From NCBI GenBank assembly GCA_017642535.1, contig JAGCOW010000057.1, forward strand, positions 1-64,000: DNA of 64,000 nt. The letters are read 5' to 3'. Both the position numbers and the translations under genes were made by a program. Positions within the stretch are counted from its first letter, which is position 1, and each line of letters starts with the position of its first letter. The DNA comes from Bacteroidales bacterium (GTDB lineage: Bacteria; Bacteroidota; Bacteroidia; Bacteroidales; UBA1715). This document shows, piece after piece, positions 18,277-27,080 of the stretch. The notes beneath the pieces are model-generated. The model saw nothing but the letters and a program-made list of their open reading frames with translations, did no database searches and was not told where the DNA came from.

Positions 18277-20259
18277 TTATTTTGCATCTGCCACAAGTCT
18301 ATTCAGCGCATCTATAAACAATTGAGGATCACTTGTACGAGTGTTGCTGTATGAATACATTTCGTTAAACTCGTTTTGATATGAGAACACCGAAGGATCT
18401 CCATTGTTTGGCAAAGCGATATAGACAGGTTCCGATTCTCCTTGAATCTTTATAGATATGGCATCACCTTCCTTGTTCACACTACGAATGTCTCGATAAA
18501 AGATGTTTGTCGTATCGCACGATTCAATCTCATTGCTGACTGTATCCCAATAATTATACAAAATGGTTAGCTTGTCACGTTGCGGAATAGCGATACTATA
18601 GTATATTCGATTCAACATGTCGCTTGGTTCGTCAGACTCGTTTCCATCTGCGTCTTTATCATCGAAATAGTTCACAAACAAAATCTTACCTGCCATATTC
18701 GTTTCGTCAATGTGATTCTCTCGTAACGCTTTGCCAACAGGGTCTCCAGTTCGTGTTAAAACTGGATCGTTGCCGTCTTTTGAAAGATAATGTTCGCAAA
18801 ATTCTACGTAATCGCGAACAGACGCTCGACCTTGCTCCCACATTTTATAATCATCTTTATATTTATTCTGACGATTAACATTTTCAGAGTTAATATAACT
18901 TCGTTCATGAGCGGTTGCAATAAATCTGCCAATGATAATAAGCAAACCAAGAATCAACGGCCAAATTTCAATCAATAAGAATGCATATCCATAAATAGAG
19001 TCTTCTGTCCCGCAAAGTTCCACCACATTCGGCATTTCTTCTTCTGTCGGCTTACCAAAGTGGCTCTTCGTCTTACCTAAGGAATCAAGGGATTTATAGG
19101 CATAAACTACTTTCGTCGCATAAAACAAGCTATCCTTTTCTGCACGTTGGGCCGCTTTAGTAATGCTGTCATTCCGTAATTTTTCCAATAATTCTTTACG
19201 TTGTGCTTTTGTCTTTTTGGTTGTACCATATAATTCTTGATATTCCTGTACAACGGTCACCGTATCGGGGGCTGTTATCTTCAGAACCAATGTAGGGTCC
19301 CAAGATTTTTTCCCGTTGCAACTGATAAACATCTCCCAGATAATCAACACAATCAAAGAAGCAATTCCTATTTTTATAATGCTGAAAATAGGCCAAAACG
19401 GTTTTTCAAGCCATGCAGGCTTCGTAGGTTCATATAAGTTGTCGAAAAACTCTTGTCGTTTTGATTCGTCGGAAAGAGCAAGAATACTGCCTTCAGGGTC
19501 ATTCGGATTAGAATATTCCATGTCGTTTTCCCTACCGATTTTCCCTGGATACCAGTAAAGTGATTGGTTGAAGCGACCTTGTCTGCTTTCGTCACTTTCG
19601 CGTTTTCCCGTCCTAATTTCCTCAAGCCAGTCATAACATTGTCGGTCAACATCGCGATTTATCTTGACGTGTTCTTGTATTTCCTTTACGTCATCGGATT
19701 CCGAAGGCATTTTGCGGATTTTGTCCATTATTTCTACTGGCGATTCACCTTTGAATTGTAATCCCGATGAAGCATAGGATTGACGAAGCATCATAAGAAG
19801 AATAAGGTATTTCCGCTTCGCCTGCATTTTCGACGCAGTATGGAGCCATTGCTCAATTCTGTCAACAACATCTTTCTTTATGTGTCGTGGATTTTCTCCT
19901 TCGAACAAAGATAGAGCATAATAGTAGTAGGTATCGGGTTCAAGCGGATTTTGGTCAACTGCTTGTTTGAAATTTCTTTGTGCCAACTCGTAATTGTTAA
20001 GACTCAAATAGAGTAAGCCCATAGCGTACAATGCGTTGGTGTCTTTCGGATTCTCCTCGGCTTGTTGCTTGAATGCGTCAATATACTCCTTTGCCATTGC
20101 AGGCGAGAAGGAGAGTGGATTGATAGTTTCCTCTTGTACGTTGACAATTTCGTTGACCTGTTTACACTTTGGACATTTTACTCTGCCATCTTCGGCTTTG
20201 GACAAGTCCAGGGCAAATCCACAGTTTCTACACTTTTTTATGGTAACACTTGCTGACAT
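18277..20259 (-). CDS. Zinc-ribbon, TPR and two-helix membrane protein
   Basis: The 660-residue protein begins with a zinc ribbon (Cys 10, 13, 29, 32), then a TPR pair (about 71-125) with NALYAMGLLYLSLNNYELAQ. A long hydrophilic part follows, then a first membrane helix (PIFSIIKIGIASLIVLIIW), a loop of about 130 residues, and a second helix (LIEIWPLILGLLIIIGRFI), ending in a hydrophilic C-terminal domain. It is the last gene of the SPFH-GTPase operon, starting one base after the preceding stop. I recognise no family for the whole protein. The zinc ribbon and TPR suggest a cytoplasmic adaptor face. Confidence 0.85.
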   Translation of the reverse strand: MSASVTIKKCRNCGFALDLSKAEDGRVKCPKCKQVNEIVNVQEETINPLSFSPAMAKEYIDAFKQQAEENPKDTNALYAMGLLYLSLNNYELAQRNFKQAVDQNPLEPDTYYYYALSLFEGENPRHIKKDVVDRIEQWLHTASKMQAKRKYLILLMMLRQSYASSGLQFKGESPVEIMDKIRKMPSESDDVKEIQEHVKINRDVDRQCYDWLEEIRTGKRESDESRQGRFNQSLYWYPGKIGRENDMEYSNPNDPEGSILALSDESKRQEFFDNLYEPTKPAWLEKPFWPIFSIIKIGIASLIVLIIWEMFISCNGKKSWDPTLVLKITAPDTVTVVQEYQELYGTTKKTKAQRKELLEKLRNDSITKAAQRAEKDSLFYATKVVYAYKSLDSLGKTKSHFGKPTEEEMPNVVELCGTEDSIYGYAFLLIEIWPLILGLLIIIGRFIATAHERSYINSENVNRQNKYKDDYKMWEQGRASVRDYVEFCEHYLSKDGNDPVLTRTGDPVGKALRENHIDETNMAGKILFVNYFDDKDADGNESDEPSDMLNRIYYSIAIPQRDKLTILYNYWDTVSNEIESCDTTNIFYRDIRSVNKEGDAISIKIQGESEPVYIALPNNGDPSVFSYQNEFNEMYSYSNTRTSDPQLFIDALNRLVADAK

Positions 20260-20260
20260 A

Positions 20261-20917
20261 TTACATCATCGTTTTTATGTTTTTAATTTCCGTCATTAAA
20301 TAATCATAATCTCGTGAGGGGACAGAGTTGATAAATCCTTGTAGTTGTGCTGCACTTGCGTCGTTTAAGCGAGAAGGTGAAATTGAATCTATCTCCTGTT
20401 GTAAACGTGTTTTTTGCGTTTGAGACAAGTTTTCCGCATTGTTTAATGCTGATTTCATTAAAGCAGAGAAATTCAAGATTTGATGACTATTTTGTTGCAG
20501 ATGTTCCACATTTTGTTTGTGCGTAGAATCGGCTTCTGCAAGGAGTACTGCAGGAATTATCCATACAAGAGTGAGGATAACCAAAAGTGTGATGTACCAA
20601 CGCATTCCGATAGGAACGCCCAATGTTACCAAAACGGAATAAATCACCATAACCGCAACACCAGCAATAATGTAATAGCTACCATACATACCAATAGCAA
20701 TACTTGCCAACGACGAAGTGTCTTTTGTGTCGCCCTTACGGACCCAGATGAGCCATCCGAAGAGCAATGTTTCCAAAAACAACGTGTAAACCAAGTTCAC
20801 CCAAAACAAAGCACCTGCTTCTTCAGGCATAAAAACAAAAAACATTGCTATTGTCACCACGTATATTACGATGGGTAATAGCACTTCAGAAATGAAAGAA
20901 ATACGTTTTGTTGCCAT
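20261..20917 (-). CDS. Four-helix membrane protein with cytosolic tail
   Basis: From ATG at 20917 (MATKRISFISEVLLP) the protein has about 218 residues: four hydrophobic helices in the first 130 residues, then a polar, helix-prone tail of about 85 residues that may form a coiled coil. An ATG further upstream (20992) would run back into the GTPase gene with no sign of coding for this family, so the start four bases after the GTPase stop is preferred. No family is recognised. Its location inside a four-gene operon suggests it is the membrane subunit of the same complex. Confidence 0.82.
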   Translation of the reverse strand: MATKRISFISEVLLPIVIYVVTIAMFFVFMPEEAGALFWVNLVYTLFLETLLFGWLIWVRKGDTKDTSSLASIAIGMYGSYYIIAGVAVMVIYSVLVTLGVPIGMRWYITLLVILTLVWIIPAVLLAEADSTHKQNVEHLQQNSHQILNFSALMKSALNNAENLSQTQKTRLQQEIDSISPSRLNDASAAQLQGFINSVPSRDYDYLMTEIKNIKTMM

Positions 20918-20921
20918 AGTT

Positions 20922-22259
20922 TTATTCGTTAGAAAGTTTATAAGAAGTACCGGTGTCAGCTTGGGCACCCAGATTGCATAGTTTTTCTGCAAGTTTTATT
21001 GTCGCATCACCGCTTTTTGATGAAAAACAAATATGATCATCATTAGGGTTGTTTTCCACATCAGAGATAATTTCGTTCGCCTCTTCTTCGCTTATATGAG
21101 TTGTATTTACTAACTCATCGATTACGCTTTCCTTGCTTGCAGAACCTAAAGAATCCAAGAAACACACAAAGAATGCATCAACATCTTCATCTTGCAATGA
21201 GGTTACATATCTAATCGATACGTTTAAGTCTTTAAGTTCATTGACAAATTTCTCCACATTTTGCTTTGTATCGGAGATGCCTCTATAACAAATTTGAGGC
21301 CCGTTTGGTAAATTTTCAATAATCTTGTTTGCTTCATCAATGCTTCTATTGGTGTTTTCTGCTATAATATTGCAGACTTTCTCTTTATTTGTATTATCCA
21401 TTGAATATAGGATGACAACAAGGTCATATTCCATTGTTAAAAAATTATTTTCTTCTGGAACAGAACCGTTGGTGACGTATGGACTTAAAATTTTAAAGAA
21501 GCTCTCTAAGTCATTATCTCCGTTTATTGCATAAAATGCGGAGTCTTCTATTATAGGTGTATGTTCGTCAAATCCGTTTTCTTTTAATATTTTTCGAATG
21601 TCTCGTCTGAATTGTTCCGTACTGACTTCAGGTGGAATCATATCAATTTTGTTAATAAAAACGATGATTCTTTCAATATTTGCTTTATGAGCAAGCATTA
21701 TTTGTTCTGTTGCTGTGTTTGTATCCAGTTTGGTAGCATCCAAAACTAAAATAGCAGCCTTCATCTTTCGTGCTCCTGCCATCATAGTATTAATATACTC
21801 GGGATCGCCAGGACAATCTAAATGGATGAAATTATTTTCCCCGTCGCTATATTCAATTGTATGGACGTGAATACTCTTCCCCATTGCTTTTTCTTCTGGG
21901 TCACAATCAATTTCATCATACTTTTTTTCTTGAGCAAGTCCTTTTTTTGCAAGAATCTGTGTAATTCCTGCTGTTAACGTGGTTTTCCCACTTGCAGCAG
22001 GGCCGATGGTCCCTATTGTCAAGGCGTTTGCTGCTGGCTGAGCTTGAGGTCTGCTTACGTTCGATTTACTTGAATAACTTTCTTTTTTTGGGGTCGGACT
22101 TGAAAAAGGTTGACTTTCTCCTGCGTGAGACGAAGAGTCACCCTTTTTGTTCAACATTTCCATTAGTTTCTCATATCCTTTTTGCTCACTTCCGTCTTCA
22201 CTTTTAAACTTATGGATAAATAAGAAGTACGCTGCAACTAAAATTATTATTATCGACAT
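20922..22259 (-). CDS. Membrane-anchored EF-Tu-like GTPase with two L7/L12-like repeats
   Basis: The 445-residue protein has an N-terminal membrane helix (residues 2-15), a Ser/Pro-rich linker to about 78, and a translation-factor-type G domain: G1 GPAASGKTT (86-94), G3 DCPGDPEY (148-155), G4 NKID (203-206), G5-like SAFYAINGD (240-248). The segment around FIHLDCPGDPEYINTMMAGA follows EF-Tu closely, but Asp stands where EF-Tu has its catalytic His. EF-Tu domains 2 and 3 are absent. Instead residues about 277-352 and 360-437 each resemble the C-terminal domain of ribosomal protein L7/L12 (for example SIDEANKIIENLP and SEEEANEIISDVE against its LKEAKDLVE helix). It is second in the operon. GTP binding is confident; the role is unknown. 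Confidence 0.85.
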   Translation of the reverse strand: MSIIIILVAAYFLFIHKFKSEDGSEQKGYEKLMEMLNKKGDSSSHAGESQPFSSPTPKKESYSSKSNVSRPQAQPAANALTIGTIGPAASGKTTLTAGITQILAKKGLAQEKKYDEIDCDPEEKAMGKSIHVHTIEYSDGENNFIHLDCPGDPEYINTMMAGARKMKAAILVLDATKLDTNTATEQIMLAHKANIERIIVFINKIDMIPPEVSTEQFRRDIRKILKENGFDEHTPIIEDSAFYAINGDNDLESFFKILSPYVTNGSVPEENNFLTMEYDLVVILYSMDNTNKEKVCNIIAENTNRSIDEANKIIENLPNGPQICYRGISDTKQNVEKFVNELKDLNVSIRYVTSLQDEDVDAFFVCFLDSLGSASKESVIDELVNTTHISEEEANEIISDVENNPNDDHICFSSKSGDATIKLAEKLCNLGAQADTGTSYKLSNE

Positions 22260-22303
22260 ATCTTTATAGTTTTAGGTTATTACACTATTATTTTACAATT
22301 ATT

Positions 22304-23617
22304 TTACATCGCTGGTGGAGTAGGGGGCGTTGGTGGATTTCCCGGCATTGGAGGCGGAACTTGTGCAAATAACGAAGCAAGTTCTGGAACCGTGTTTGCC
22401 GCTGCCCATTGTGGCATTCCTGCTTTCCAAACCATTGTTTGAGGCGTAAGAGTGCCTTGTTGCACCATTTGCTGCAAAACAGGCATATCGAACGGTCCTG
22501 CCTGCTGATTGTTTACAAACACGTACATCTGCAATGGTTGTGGCATTTGAGGAGGAGCTTGCTGAGCGAATTGTTGTCCGGGTTGACCATATTGTTGGGG
22601 TTGTCCGTACGTAGGTTGTGCGTTCATTGCCTGATTTGCCATTCCCGCCATCTGCTGACCGAAAACACCTCCCATACCGAATCCCATTCCGATGCCCATT
22701 CCTGCACCCATCATTTGTCCTGCCGATCCTTCGTTTTGTGCGGCACCTTGCATTACGTCGAACTGACGTTCTTGCTGATACGTGTATCCCTCGCGGGCAC
22801 GTGCACGAGCACGGGCTCTTGATTCAAAATCCATTTCGGAACCAGCCGTTTGTGCAGCAATAATACGTTTGTATTGTTCATCGTCTTCGTCGGGGTTGAT
22901 TGCCTCAACATCAAATTTTGTCAGTTCTATTCCGTAGTCAACAAAATAATCGTTGAGTTTATCCCTTACGAATTGTGCAATATCTGACAAATAATTATTT
23001 GCTTCGGTAATGGAAATTTTTTGTTTGCTGAAATATTGCGACAAGAGTGGTTTTACTTGCTGTGCTACGGCAGAAGTGAATTCATTGCAAAATTCACCCA
23101 ATACTATTTCGTGTTGTGTACCCGAATATTCCTTAATGAAAGCACGTGAATTGCAGATACGGAATTCGTAACTACCATAGGAACCTACTTTTATTGTGAC
23201 GCCTTCGTCGCCATACGTATAGTCACGCACCGTAAGTCCGCAACCCCAGCCACCTTCGTCTCCAGCCAATCGCTGACGTGATGTGCTTATTACGTATAGT
23301 GTGGTTTTGAACGCGCTATTGCCTCCTGTTGGAGCATTCATTAAATTTTGTAAGAATGGTACGTTGTTGGTTGATAGTTGATACGACCCAGGACCGAATG
23401 TGTCGGAATACTGTCCGTCGTTGTAAAATACCATTTCTTGTCCGTCTTGTACCGTTACTTTCGCACGTGTGGAAAGATTGTCGTAAGGAACGCGTTTGAG
23501 CAAGACACCTTTTTCAAGGTTGTAAAACACGTTGTCAATCATTCCAACTCGTTCGTCGCCTTGACCGTCGTATGTGTAACCGTCGGTTCGTTGTTCGTTT
23601 TTATTAAATAGTCCCAT
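22304..23617 (-). CDS. SPFH-domain protein with C-terminal GYF_2 domain
   Basis: This 437-residue protein has an N-terminal SPFH/virion-core-like region (about 15-300), including the early NLEKGVLLKRVPYD and, further on, TKFDVEAINPDEDDEQYKRI. A Gly/Met/Gln-rich linker follows, then a GYF_2-type domain (364-418) with NNQQAGPFDMPVLQQMV and MVWKAGMPQW, and a Pro-rich tail. It has no membrane helix. SPFH proteins oligomerise on membranes, and GYF-like domains bind proline-rich peptides. It is first in the operon, 44 bases before the GTPase gene, and lies just downstream of a terminator-like hairpin. Confidence 0.88.
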   Translation of the reverse strand: MGLFNKNEQRTDGYTYDGQGDERVGMIDNVFYNLEKGVLLKRVPYDNLSTRAKVTVQDGQEMVFYNDGQYSDTFGPGSYQLSTNNVPFLQNLMNAPTGGNSAFKTTLYVISTSRQRLAGDEGGWGCGLTVRDYTYGDEGVTIKVGSYGSYEFRICNSRAFIKEYSGTQHEIVLGEFCNEFTSAVAQQVKPLLSQYFSKQKISITEANNYLSDIAQFVRDKLNDYFVDYGIELTKFDVEAINPDEDDEQYKRIIAAQTAGSEMDFESRARARARAREGYTYQQERQFDVMQGAAQNEGSAGQMMGAGMGIGMGFGMGGVFGQQMAGMANQAMNAQPTYGQPQQYGQPGQQFAQQAPPQMPQPLQMYVFVNNQQAGPFDMPVLQQMVQQGTLTPQTMVWKAGMPQWAAANTVPELASLFAQVPPPMPGNPPTPPTPPAM

Positions 23618-23663
23618 TTTGTATATAAATAAAATTGTTAGCGCTCCGTTTTATGCAAAAAAA

Positions 23664-23702
23664 AAGCATATTCAAAAGGTGTTTAATCTTCTGAATATGC
23701 TT
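23664..23702 (-). terminator. Terminator-like hairpin just upstream of SPFH gene
   Basis: An 11-base stem (23664-23674 with 23692-23702) is followed on the minus strand by nine T. It points leftward and lies only about 47 bases before the SPFH start, so it is either the end of a separate small RNA or a leader terminator (attenuator) of the operon. gdhA, the previous gene, already has its own terminator at 23901. Confidence 0.7.
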
Positions 23703-23734
23703 ATAGTTGATTTTGGATAACTGTAACTTATTGA

Positions 23735-23795
23735 AAATAAGTAATTAACCCTCCCCCTTTTGTGCCGTTGGGGCTGTAAAGCTAAATACTTATTT
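23735..23795 (-). ncRNA. Candidate structured RNA between gdhA and the SPFH operon
   Basis: Between the gdhA terminator and the hairpin at 23664 the minus strand contains a 9-base stem (23787-23795 with 23735-23743) enclosing a G/C-rich core with a CCCC...GGGG pairing, in otherwise AT-rich sequence. There is no reading frame here. A transcript starting near 23830 and stopping at 23657 would be about 170 bases, the size of a small regulatory RNA or riboswitch leader. I do not recognise a known family. Confidence 0.4.
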
Positions 23796-23900
23796 AGTGT
23801 CGTTTCGTGAAAAATCATTACTCATTTTTGAAAGTACAATCTTAATAAAAATTTTCTTTCTTTGAAATTTTTTTAGTTGAAAATAGACGAAATTTAGATA

Positions 23901-23933
23901 AAAAAAAACGCCACTTTCTAGTGGCGTTTTTTC
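23901..23933 (-). terminator. Intrinsic terminator of gdhA
   Basis: ACGCCACT (23909-23916) pairs with AGTGGCGT (23921-23928) around a TTCT loop, flanked by A-tract and T-tract, about 25 bases beyond the gdhA stop. It can act in both directions. Confidence 0.85.
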
Positions 23934-23958
23934 GTATAAGTATAAATTACTTATTTTA

Positions 23959-25314
23959 CTATACAAGACCTTGAGCCATCATTGCATCAGCAACTTTGAT
24001 GAAACCAGCGATGTTAGCACCAGCAACATAGTCGATGTAACCATCAGCTTGTTTACCGTATTTAACGCAGTTTTCGTGGATTGATTTCATAATGCCTTGC
24101 AATTTAGCGTCAACTTCTTCTGATGTCCAAGAAAGACGTGCAGAGTTTTGACACATTTCCAAACCAGAAGTTGCAACACCACCAGCGTTAGATGCTTTAC
24201 CAGGAGCGTAAAGGATTTTTGCATCTTGGAATACTTTTACTGCTTCTGGAGTACTTGGCATGTTAGCACCTTCAGCAACACACATTGTACCGTTTGCAAC
24301 CAATGCCTTAGCATCGCTTTCATCCAATTCGTTTTGTGTAGCACATGGCATAGCAACGTCACATTTAACGTTTTTCCAAGGACGTTGATTTTCGAAGTAT
24401 TTGCAGCCGAATTTTTCTGCATATTCTTTGATACGACCACGTTTAACATTCTTCAATTCGAATACGAATGCTAATTTTTCAGCTGTGATACCTGCTTCAT
24501 CAACGATTGTACCGTTAGAGTCAGACATTGAAACAACTTTTGCACCTAATTGAGTACATTTTTGTACTGCATATTGAGCAACGTTACCAGAACCAGAGAT
24601 TGCAACTGTTTTACCTTGCAATGAAGTTCCCTTAGTTGCCAACATTGATTGTGCGAAGTAAGTTACACCGTAACCAGTAGCTTCAGGACGGATCAATGAA
24701 CCACCGAAAGAAAGACCTTTACCCGTCAAAACGCCTGTGAATTCGTCGCGGATACGTTTGTATTGACCGAACAAGTAACCAACTTCACGACCGCCAACAC
24801 CTATATCACCAGCAGGAACGTCAGTGTCAGGACCGATGTATTTTTGAAGCTCAGTCATGAAGCTTTGGCAGAAACGCATAACTTCATTGTCTGATTTTCC
24901 CTTAGGATCGAAGTCAGAACCACCTTTACCACCACCCATAGGAAGTGTAGTCAAGCTGTTTTTGAATGTTTGTTCGAAAGCCAAGAATTTAAGAATACCC
25001 AAGTTTACAGTAGGGTGGAAACGAAGACCGCCTTTATAAGGACCGATTGCACTGTTCATTTGAACACGGAAACCGCGGTTGATTTGCCATTCACCTTTGT
25101 CGTCAACCCAAGGAACTCTGAAGATGAAAACTCTTTCTGGTTCTACCATTCTTTCCAAAACTTTAGCAGCTTTGTACTTTGGATTTTCATCCAAGAATGG
25201 AAGGATTGAGTGTACTACTTCGTGAACTGCTTGGTGGAATTCTGTCTCACCTGGATTCTTAGCGATTACTTTCGCCATGAAATCGTTCAATTCTTTGTCA
25301 AAATTCTTTGCCAT
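23959..25314 (-). CDS. gdhA: NADP-type glutamate dehydrogenase
   Basis: Converts 2-oxoglutarate and ammonia to glutamate. The 451-residue length and motifs fit the hexameric NADP-type enzyme: substrate-binding lysine region PMGGGKGGSDFDP, GPDTDVPAGDIGVG, and the Rossmann strand VAISGSGNVAQYAVQK. It is transcribed alone, with a TACATTTG -7 box at 25348 and a strong terminator downstream. Confidence 0.97.
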   Translation of the reverse strand: MAKNFDKELNDFMAKVIAKNPGETEFHQAVHEVVHSILPFLDENPKYKAAKVLERMVEPERVFIFRVPWVDDKGEWQINRGFRVQMNSAIGPYKGGLRFHPTVNLGILKFLAFEQTFKNSLTTLPMGGGKGGSDFDPKGKSDNEVMRFCQSFMTELQKYIGPDTDVPAGDIGVGGREVGYLFGQYKRIRDEFTGVLTGKGLSFGGSLIRPEATGYGVTYFAQSMLATKGTSLQGKTVAISGSGNVAQYAVQKCTQLGAKVVSMSDSNGTIVDEAGITAEKLAFVFELKNVKRGRIKEYAEKFGCKYFENQRPWKNVKCDVAMPCATQNELDESDAKALVANGTMCVAEGANMPSTPEAVKVFQDAKILYAPGKASNAGGVATSGLEMCQNSARLSWTSEEVDAKLQGIMKSIHENCVKYGKQADGYIDYVAGANIAGFIKVADAMMAQGLV

Positions 25315-25347
25315 TGTATTGTGTTTTAATAATTATTTTTTCCACTG

Positions 25348-25355
25348 CAAATGTA
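25348..25355 (-). promoter_or_regulatory. -7 promoter element of gdhA
   Basis: On the minus strand TACATTTG matches the Bacteroidetes -7 box and lies 33 bases before the gdhA ATG. Confidence 0.5.
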
Positions 25356-25465
25356 TATAAATTTTTGAATTTGATTCTCGTAAAATACTGATTTTTAGAA
25401 AATTACGTATTTTTCGCAATGTGTTTACGTAAAACACGTAGGAATTTTTCGGGAGTAAAAACAAA

Positions 25466-25496
25466 AAACGCATATAAGAAAACCTTATATGCGTTT
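25466..25496 (-). terminator. Intrinsic terminator of the outer-membrane protein gene
   Basis: A 13-base perfect stem (25466-25478 with 25484-25496), five-base loop, followed on the minus strand by a T-run. It lies 22 bases beyond the stop of the gene at 25518. Confidence 0.85.
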
Positions 25497-25517
25497 GATT
25501 GTGTTGAATTTCAACGA

Positions 25518-26381
25518 TTAGAAGTAGAAATTCATAAATAAGTTTGCACCGATGTTTCCTGTTGCAAGTTCTGTTCTTCTTGATTTGGGTGAAATTAGAT
25601 CGGTGTATGTATCAACTTGGTTTGTTACCACATTGAATCCTTCGTATTCTGCATATCGTTGTGATGTCCATTCGTGAACAAGATATACGTTTACTTCGGC
25701 ACCGATACTTGCTTTTTGACAAAGGAAATATTCTGCACCGAAACTACCTACTAAACCAGCAAGGTGTGAAGGAGCAGCTGTGAAATTCTTTGTAGGACGT
25801 GCATTAGGCATAGATCCTATGGCAGTGTAATTTGCAGGATTTGCAATTGTTGGTGCTTGGTTGATGTCGGTAATGGCATTACCATATTTATATATACTTT
25901 TTGTCGTTGCAAAACCATATACGGCAGAACCACTTACAATACCTTGAATACGACCAGAACCAATGCGTTTTTCCAAACCGACAGCAAAACTACCGCCTCT
26001 ACGTTTCGTAATGTCTGAATCGATTACTTTTGCTTGACTGAATGCGTTTAAGAAAACAGCTTCGTCGTCTTGCACGTACGTTTGGTTATTGTTTTTACTA
26101 AATAAGAAACCGATATTTGCTCTTACGGCAGTGTTGTCGCTCAAGAAATATTTGCCCATAATTGAGAAATTATTCAGAAAAAGACTTTCTCCTTGTAATG
26201 CACCCAAAGCGTTGTTTGCTGTTCCATTGTACATATTGCCAATAAAACTTGCTATAGGGTCAAGTGTTACGCCAAATGCTTTTTCTCCGGCAACGGGACC
26301 AAATTGAGAATCTGTCGATTCTTGTGCTAATGCGGGTATGGCTAATACCCCCAGGAGCAAACTATATAAGTATTTTCTCAT
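25518..26381 (-). CDS. Outer-membrane beta-barrel protein
   Basis: The 287-residue protein has a signal peptide (MRKYLYSLLLGVLAIPALA), alternating hydrophobic strands with aromatic ends, and a C-terminal Phe in MNFYF, the usual signal for outer-membrane insertion. No specific family is recognised. It lies five bases after the lipoprotein gene at 26387 on the same strand, so the two are probably co-transcribed and may form an outer-membrane pair. Confidence 0.8.
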   Translation of the reverse strand: MRKYLYSLLLGVLAIPALAQESTDSQFGPVAGEKAFGVTLDPIASFIGNMYNGTANNALGALQGESLFLNNFSIMGKYFLSDNTAVRANIGFLFSKNNNQTYVQDDEAVFLNAFSQAKVIDSDITKRRGGSFAVGLEKRIGSGRIQGIVSGSAVYGFATTKSIYKYGNAITDINQAPTIANPANYTAIGSMPNARPTKNFTAAPSHLAGLVGSFGAEYFLCQKASIGAEVNVYLVHEWTSQRYAEYEGFNVVTNQVDTYTDLISPKSRRTELATGNIGANLFMNFYF

Positions 26382-26386
26382 TGTCG

Positions 26387-26893
26387 TTAGTCTTTAAATT
26401 GATCTACATTTTCGTAAGAAGTGCTGATAGAAATGAATTTGACATCTTTCTCATTTGCAGTAACAGTCTTTGTTGTCATCTTCATTAAAACGTTGTTGTA
26501 TTCAACGTTCGATTCTCCGTCATATTCTTGCCATTTGCCGTAGAAAGGAAGGTTGTAAACAGTGGCAGTAAGGGAGTTGTACACAGGTACGTCAATTGAG
26601 AATAATCCGTTTTCGTCTGTTTGTGTCTCAAAGTAGAGGAATGAGCCGCCGTCACCGGTATAGTTGTCGTTTTCAACTTTTACCACTACGGTAACGTTGC
26701 TTGCTGCAACATCGCTTAATGAAACGGTTTTTGCCTCTGTCTTGTCGTAATACGAACCACCGTCATAGGTTACTTTACCAGAGATTGTTGCTTTTGCTTT
26801 AACATCGTCAACACTCAATTCAGATTGTTCCTTGCTACAACCTGTAAAAGCAATCGTCGCTAGGGAAGCGGCATACAATAAAAATTTTTTCAT
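26387..26893 (-). CDS. Exported lipoprotein
   Basis: Starting at MKKFLLYAASLATIAFTGCS, the protein has about 168 residues with a lipobox ending in FTGC, so Cys is the lipidated residue. The mature part contains an Ig-like or carboxypeptidase-regulatory-like beta-sandwich pattern (ATISGKVTYDGGSYYD, ENGLFSIDVP). An upstream ATG at 26944 would place 17 extra residues before the signal peptide. It is first gene of the pair with the beta-barrel protein; a TACATTTG box lies at 26956. Confidence 0.8.
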   Translation of the reverse strand: MKKFLLYAASLATIAFTGCSKEQSELSVDDVKAKATISGKVTYDGGSYYDKTEAKTVSLSDVAASNVTVVVKVENDNYTGDGGSFLYFETQTDENGLFSIDVPVYNSLTATVYNLPFYGKWQEYDGESNVEYNNVLMKMTTKTVTANEKDVKFISISTSYENVDQFKD

Positions 26894-26955
26894 AAAAATG
26901 TTTGTTAAGTTATAAAATAGGTTTATTAAAAACGTAGTTTTCAATTATCGTGCCA

Positions 26956-26963
26956 CAAATGTA
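26956..26963 (-). promoter_or_regulatory. -7 promoter element of lipoprotein/barrel operon
   Basis: TACATTTG on the minus strand matches TAnnTTTG, 62 bases before the lipoprotein start at 26893 and just upstream of the alternative ATG at 26944. Confidence 0.45.
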
Positions 26964-27034
26964 TGATTTTTTTGTGGAAAAACAATATGTTTTGATAAGA
27001 ATCTGTTTGGAGGTTGTAGGTGTGTCTTCTACAC

Positions 27035-27062
27035 GTAGAGACGCGCCATGGCACGTCTCTAC
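27035..27062. repeat. Second copy of 28-bp dispersed palindrome
   Basis: Identical over 28 bases to the element at 11960-11987. It lies just past the stop of the phosphatase gene at 27081, in the space before the divergently placed lipoprotein promoter. Confidence 0.8.
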
Positions 27063-27080
27063 TATAATCATCATCTTAAA

